From WVWW01 sp041568335 (GTDB lineage Bacteria > Acidobacteriota > Polarisedimenticolia > Polarisedimenticolales > Polarisedimenticolaceae), in contig JBFFZZ010000130.1 of the NCBI GenBank assembly GCA_041568335.1, forward strand, positions 1-8,211: DNA of 8,211 nucleotides, read 5' to 3'. Positions 6,472 through 8,211 of the stretch are shown here, piece by piece. Position 1 is the stretch's first letter. Every line of letters begins with the position of its first letter. A program made the position numbers and the translations under genes. The notes beneath the pieces were generated by a model. The model was given only the letters and a program-made list of their open reading frames with translations. It was not told the origin of the DNA and searched no databases.

Positions 6472-7262
6472 CCACCGAAGAATAGCGCACGCGTCATTCC
6501 ATCCAATTGATCGACATCGAGCAGCACCAGGTAATCGATGGTCTTGAACGTGCGGTCGATCGCCGGAGGGCCGCACACCTTGGCGCCGTAGCGCATGTAG
6601 GTCCGGAACAGCTTGGGGAGCTTCACGGGCTGTGGCGGCGGGCCGGGGTCGAACCCTTCCTCGTAACACACCCAGTCCGGTTGCGGGAGGACGCGGTAGT
6701 CCGGGTGGCAGTGATTCTTCTCCCGCAGATAGTCCATGACCCACTTGCCCTCGGCGGGATCCTGGCTGGTCAGCGAGCAACAGCCGAAGAGGTAGCGCTT
6801 TGCGTTCTTTTCCATATACGCGGCCAACCCGCGCCACAGCAGGAACAGGACTTTCTGATTGCGGTATTCCATGGCCACGACGGCGCGCCCGACCTCGATG
6901 GACTGGCCACGCACGTCCTCGGGCAAGCCCCCGAGATCGAACTCGTCCGCCGAGTAGAACCCCGCATAGGCCTCGGCCATGTCGTGGGTCTGGATGCGGT
7001 AAGTCCCGACGACCTTGTGCTCGTTGATGTCGAGGACCATCAGATGATGGCAAACGGGATCGAAGCGGTCCTGGTCTAGTCCGGTGTCGAAAGACTCTTC
7101 GAGCCCCTCTCCCAGCTCCAGGTTGAAGACCTCGAAGCGCAGCCGCTGGATCGCTTCGAGCTCGGCCAAGGAGGTGGCGAAGCGGAACTGGTACTTGCCG
7201 CGCGCCTCGCCCGGATCGGGAAGACCGTGCGCGAACACCGGATAGGTCGTCGATTGGGTCAC
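6468..7262 (-). CDS. GNAT-fold N-acyltransferase, OlsB/GlsB-like (acyl-amino-acid lipid synthesis)
   Basis: 264 residues, resembling the OlsB/"hemolysin-like" GNAT family, which transfers a 3-hydroxyacyl chain from ACP to the amino group of an amino acid such as ornithine or glycine, the first step of aminolipid synthesis. Recognisable segments in order: LRFEVFNLELGEG (41-53), D64-D68 followed by CHHLMVLD (71-78), VVGTYRI (84-90), EVGRAVV (123-129), LFGCCSLTSQDP (158-169) and the C-terminal YGAKVCGPPAIDR.FK..DYLVLLDV (225-250) typical of this family. No signal peptide, as expected for a cytoplasmic enzyme. The start is GTG at 7262; an in-frame TAA lies 18 bases further upstream and no other start gives the N-terminus, though the Shine-Dalgarno is weak. 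It is first in the operon, and its stop overlaps the O-acyltransferase start. The amino acid used cannot be read from sequence. Confidence 0.88.
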   Translation of the reverse strand: MTQSTTYPVFAHGLPDPGEARGKYQFRFATSLAELEAIQRLRFEVFNLELGEGLEESFDTGLDQDRFDPVCHHLMVLDINEHKVVGTYRIQTHDMAEAYAGFYSADEFDLGGLPEDVRGQSIEVGRAVVAMEYRNQKVLFLLWRGLAAYMEKNAKRYLFGCCSLTSQDPAEGKWVMDYLREKNHCHPDYRVLPQPDWVCYEEGFDPGPPPQPVKLPKLFRTYMRYGAKVCGPPAIDRTFKTIDYLVLLDVDQLDGMTRALFFGG

Positions 7263-7351
7263 GGCGGCACCGTCAACATCTTAGAGCTTTTTTGGTTTTC
7301 GGCTAAACGTGGATTTTTTGAGGCACGAAAAAAAGGGGTAGAATCGCCGCC
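7263..7351. promoter_or_regulatory. AT-rich divergent promoter region
   Basis: 89 bases between the GTG of the leftward operon and the ATG of the rightward gene, with T6, T4, T6 and A7 runs in otherwise GC-rich DNA. Possible -10 boxes are TAGAAT at 7339-7344 (plus strand) and TAAGAT at 7283-7278 (minus strand). The -35 matches are poor: TTTTGA at 7316-7321 with a 17-base spacer, and TTAGCC at 7306-7301 on the minus strand with a 17-base spacer. If the plus-strand box is used, transcription would begin within a base or so of the ATG at 7352. That both promoters lie here is strongly implied by gene layout; the exact boxes are tentative. Confidence 0.5.
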
Positions 7352-8211
7352 ATGTCCAACGGCGAAGCCGTTTCGCCCGTCTCGGGCGCCGAGCGCTTGC
7401 ACCACGTGGATGTCGTACGGGGCGCGGCGATCCTCGGAATCCTCATCGTCAACATGGGGCTCTTTTTTGCGCCGATCTACGTTGAAGCGATCGGCCCCGC
7501 CGCGTTCGACGACGCAGTCGATGTCGGGGTCAAGAAGGGCATCCTGTTCTTCGCCCAGGGCAAGTTCTACACGACGTTTTCGATCCTCTTCGGTTTCGGT
7601 CTCGCGATCCAGCTGGAGCGCTTCCGCTCGCGCGGGATGACGTTCGGCCGTTTCTGGGTGCGTCGCATGCTCGGCCTGCTGGCCATCGGCCTGATCCACG
7701 CCTGGTTGATCTGGTACGGCGACATCCTCGTCTGGTACGCGATTGGCGGGTTACTCCTTTTCCTGTTTCGCAACTGCAAGCCACGGACATTGAAGATCTG
7801 GTCGGTGATCCTCATCTCCTTCTCGGTGGCCCTGATCGGTGCAATGGTGGCGGCGGTCGCCGTTTTCGGCGCCATCCCGGAGGTCGCGGAGCAAATCGAG
7901 ATCCAGCAGGCCGACGCGGTCGCGGCTGTTCAAGCAAGCTTGGACGAAGCATTCGAGCGTTACCCGGTCGCCGGGTACGGCGAGATCCTGCGTCTCAACT
8001 TCGACCAATGGTCGCAAATCGCGGTCTACGCCATTATCGGGATCCCGACGATCCTCGGGATCTTCATCATCGGGTTGCTGTTCGATCGGCATCGTCTGTT
8101 CCACGAGACGCAACCGCTGTTGCCGAAGATCCGTGCGTCGCTGAGGTGGCTGATCCCGCTCGCCGTCGTGGCCAACGGCGGTCTGGTCCTGCTGTACGGG
8201 CGCTTCGACCC
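7352..8211 (+). CDS. YeiB/DUF418-type multi-pass inner-membrane protein, C-terminus cut by window edge
   Basis: 286 codons visible, continuing past the right edge. The N-terminal RLHHVDVVRGAAILGILIVN (15-34) is the signature opening of YeiB-like proteins, which belong to the wider family of heparan-alpha-glucosaminide-acetyltransferase-like and acyltransferase-3-like membrane proteins. It is followed by FFAQGKFYTTFSILFGFG (66-83) and WYGDILVWYAIGGLLL (121-136), also typical. Hydrophobic segments lie at about 23-42, 73-86, 105-120, 125-139, 149-173, 222-244 and 265-282, with a charged loop at 176-216. DUF418, the C-terminal domain of these proteins, is expected beyond the edge. The function is unproven in the family; transport or transfer of acyl groups across the membrane has been proposed. 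The ATG at 7352 is supported by the length of the leader before the motif; AGGGG ends 13 bases upstream, rather far for a Shine-Dalgarno. It is divergent from the lipid operon and may share its control region. Confidence 0.9.
   Translation, partial: MSNGEAVSPVSGAERLHHVDVVRGAAILGILIVNMGLFFAPIYVEAIGPAAFDDAVDVGVKKGILFFAQGKFYTTFSILFGFGLAIQLERFRSRGMTFGRFWVRRMLGLLAIGLIHAWLIWYGDILVWYAIGGLLLFLFRNCKPRTLKIWSVILISFSVALIGAMVAAVAVFGAIPEVAEQIEIQQADAVAAVQASLDEAFERYPVAGYGEILRLNFDQWSQIAVYAIIGIPTILGIFIIGLLFDRHRLFHETQPLLPKIRASLRWLIPLAVVANGGLVLLYGRFD

Noticed and set aside
6472..7053. N-terminal extension of the O-acyltransferase frame by 194 codons
   Set aside because: It overlaps the N-acyltransferase gene, encodes no recognisable domain, and the ATGA junction at 6468-6471 plus the membrane anchor right after it mark the real start.
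7314..7334. T6 and A7 runs flanking AGGCAC as a possible rho-independent terminator
   Set aside because: The arms pair only as A-T with a mismatch and no GC stem, and the genes on both sides diverge, so no terminator is needed here; more likely promoter-associated AT tracts.
7259..7699. A minus-strand frame over the start of the YeiB-like gene and the intergenic region
   Set aside because: It is rich in Asp, Arg, Glu and Gln, has no domain, and lies antisense to a gene with clear family motifs.

Overview
The window is GC-rich DNA from a free-living-type Gram-negative bacterium. The evidence is two secreted proteins with Sec-type leaders, aminolipid-type acyltransferases, a DedA-type membrane domain and periplasmic-type FKBPs. 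It carries no mobile element, RNA gene, CRISPR array or phage signal. The sequence does not let me assign a phylum; Acidobacteriota, Myxococcota or a high-GC proteobacterial lineage would all fit. Nearly every base is coding.

Six genes run leftward on the minus strand from 7262 to beyond base 1, with 4-base overlaps or gaps of only 11 to 35 bases, so they look like one operon. In order of transcription they are: an OlsB-like GNAT N-acyltransferase (7262-6468, GTG start); a PlsC/OlsA-like O-acyltransferase (6471-5713, ATGA overlap); a DinB-fold protein (5701-5159); an 861-residue fusion of an alpha/beta hydrolase, a DedA/VTT membrane domain and an ATP-grasp domain (5162-2577, ATGA overlap); an exported protein of three tandem FKBP domains (2541-1288); and an exported M14 zinc carboxypeptidase that runs off the left edge (1276-1). 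A single divergent gene on the plus strand (7352-8211, cut by the right edge) encodes a multi-pass YeiB/DUF418-type membrane protein. The only non-coding stretch of any size is the 89-base AT-rich region 7263-7351 between the divergent genes, which probably holds both promoters.

The first two operon genes have the two activities needed for a phosphorus-free acyl-amino-acid membrane lipid: N-acylation of an amino acid, then O-acylation (ornithine or glycine lipid type). The fusion protein is the most unusual item. It puts a serine hydrolase, a lipid-transporter-like membrane domain and an ATP-dependent carboxylate ligase fold on one chain, probably with the hydrolase outside and the ATP-grasp domain inside the cell. 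Its place directly behind the lipid genes suggests work on a lipid or lipid-linked substrate, but that is inference. The last two genes encode envelope protein folding and peptide processing functions.
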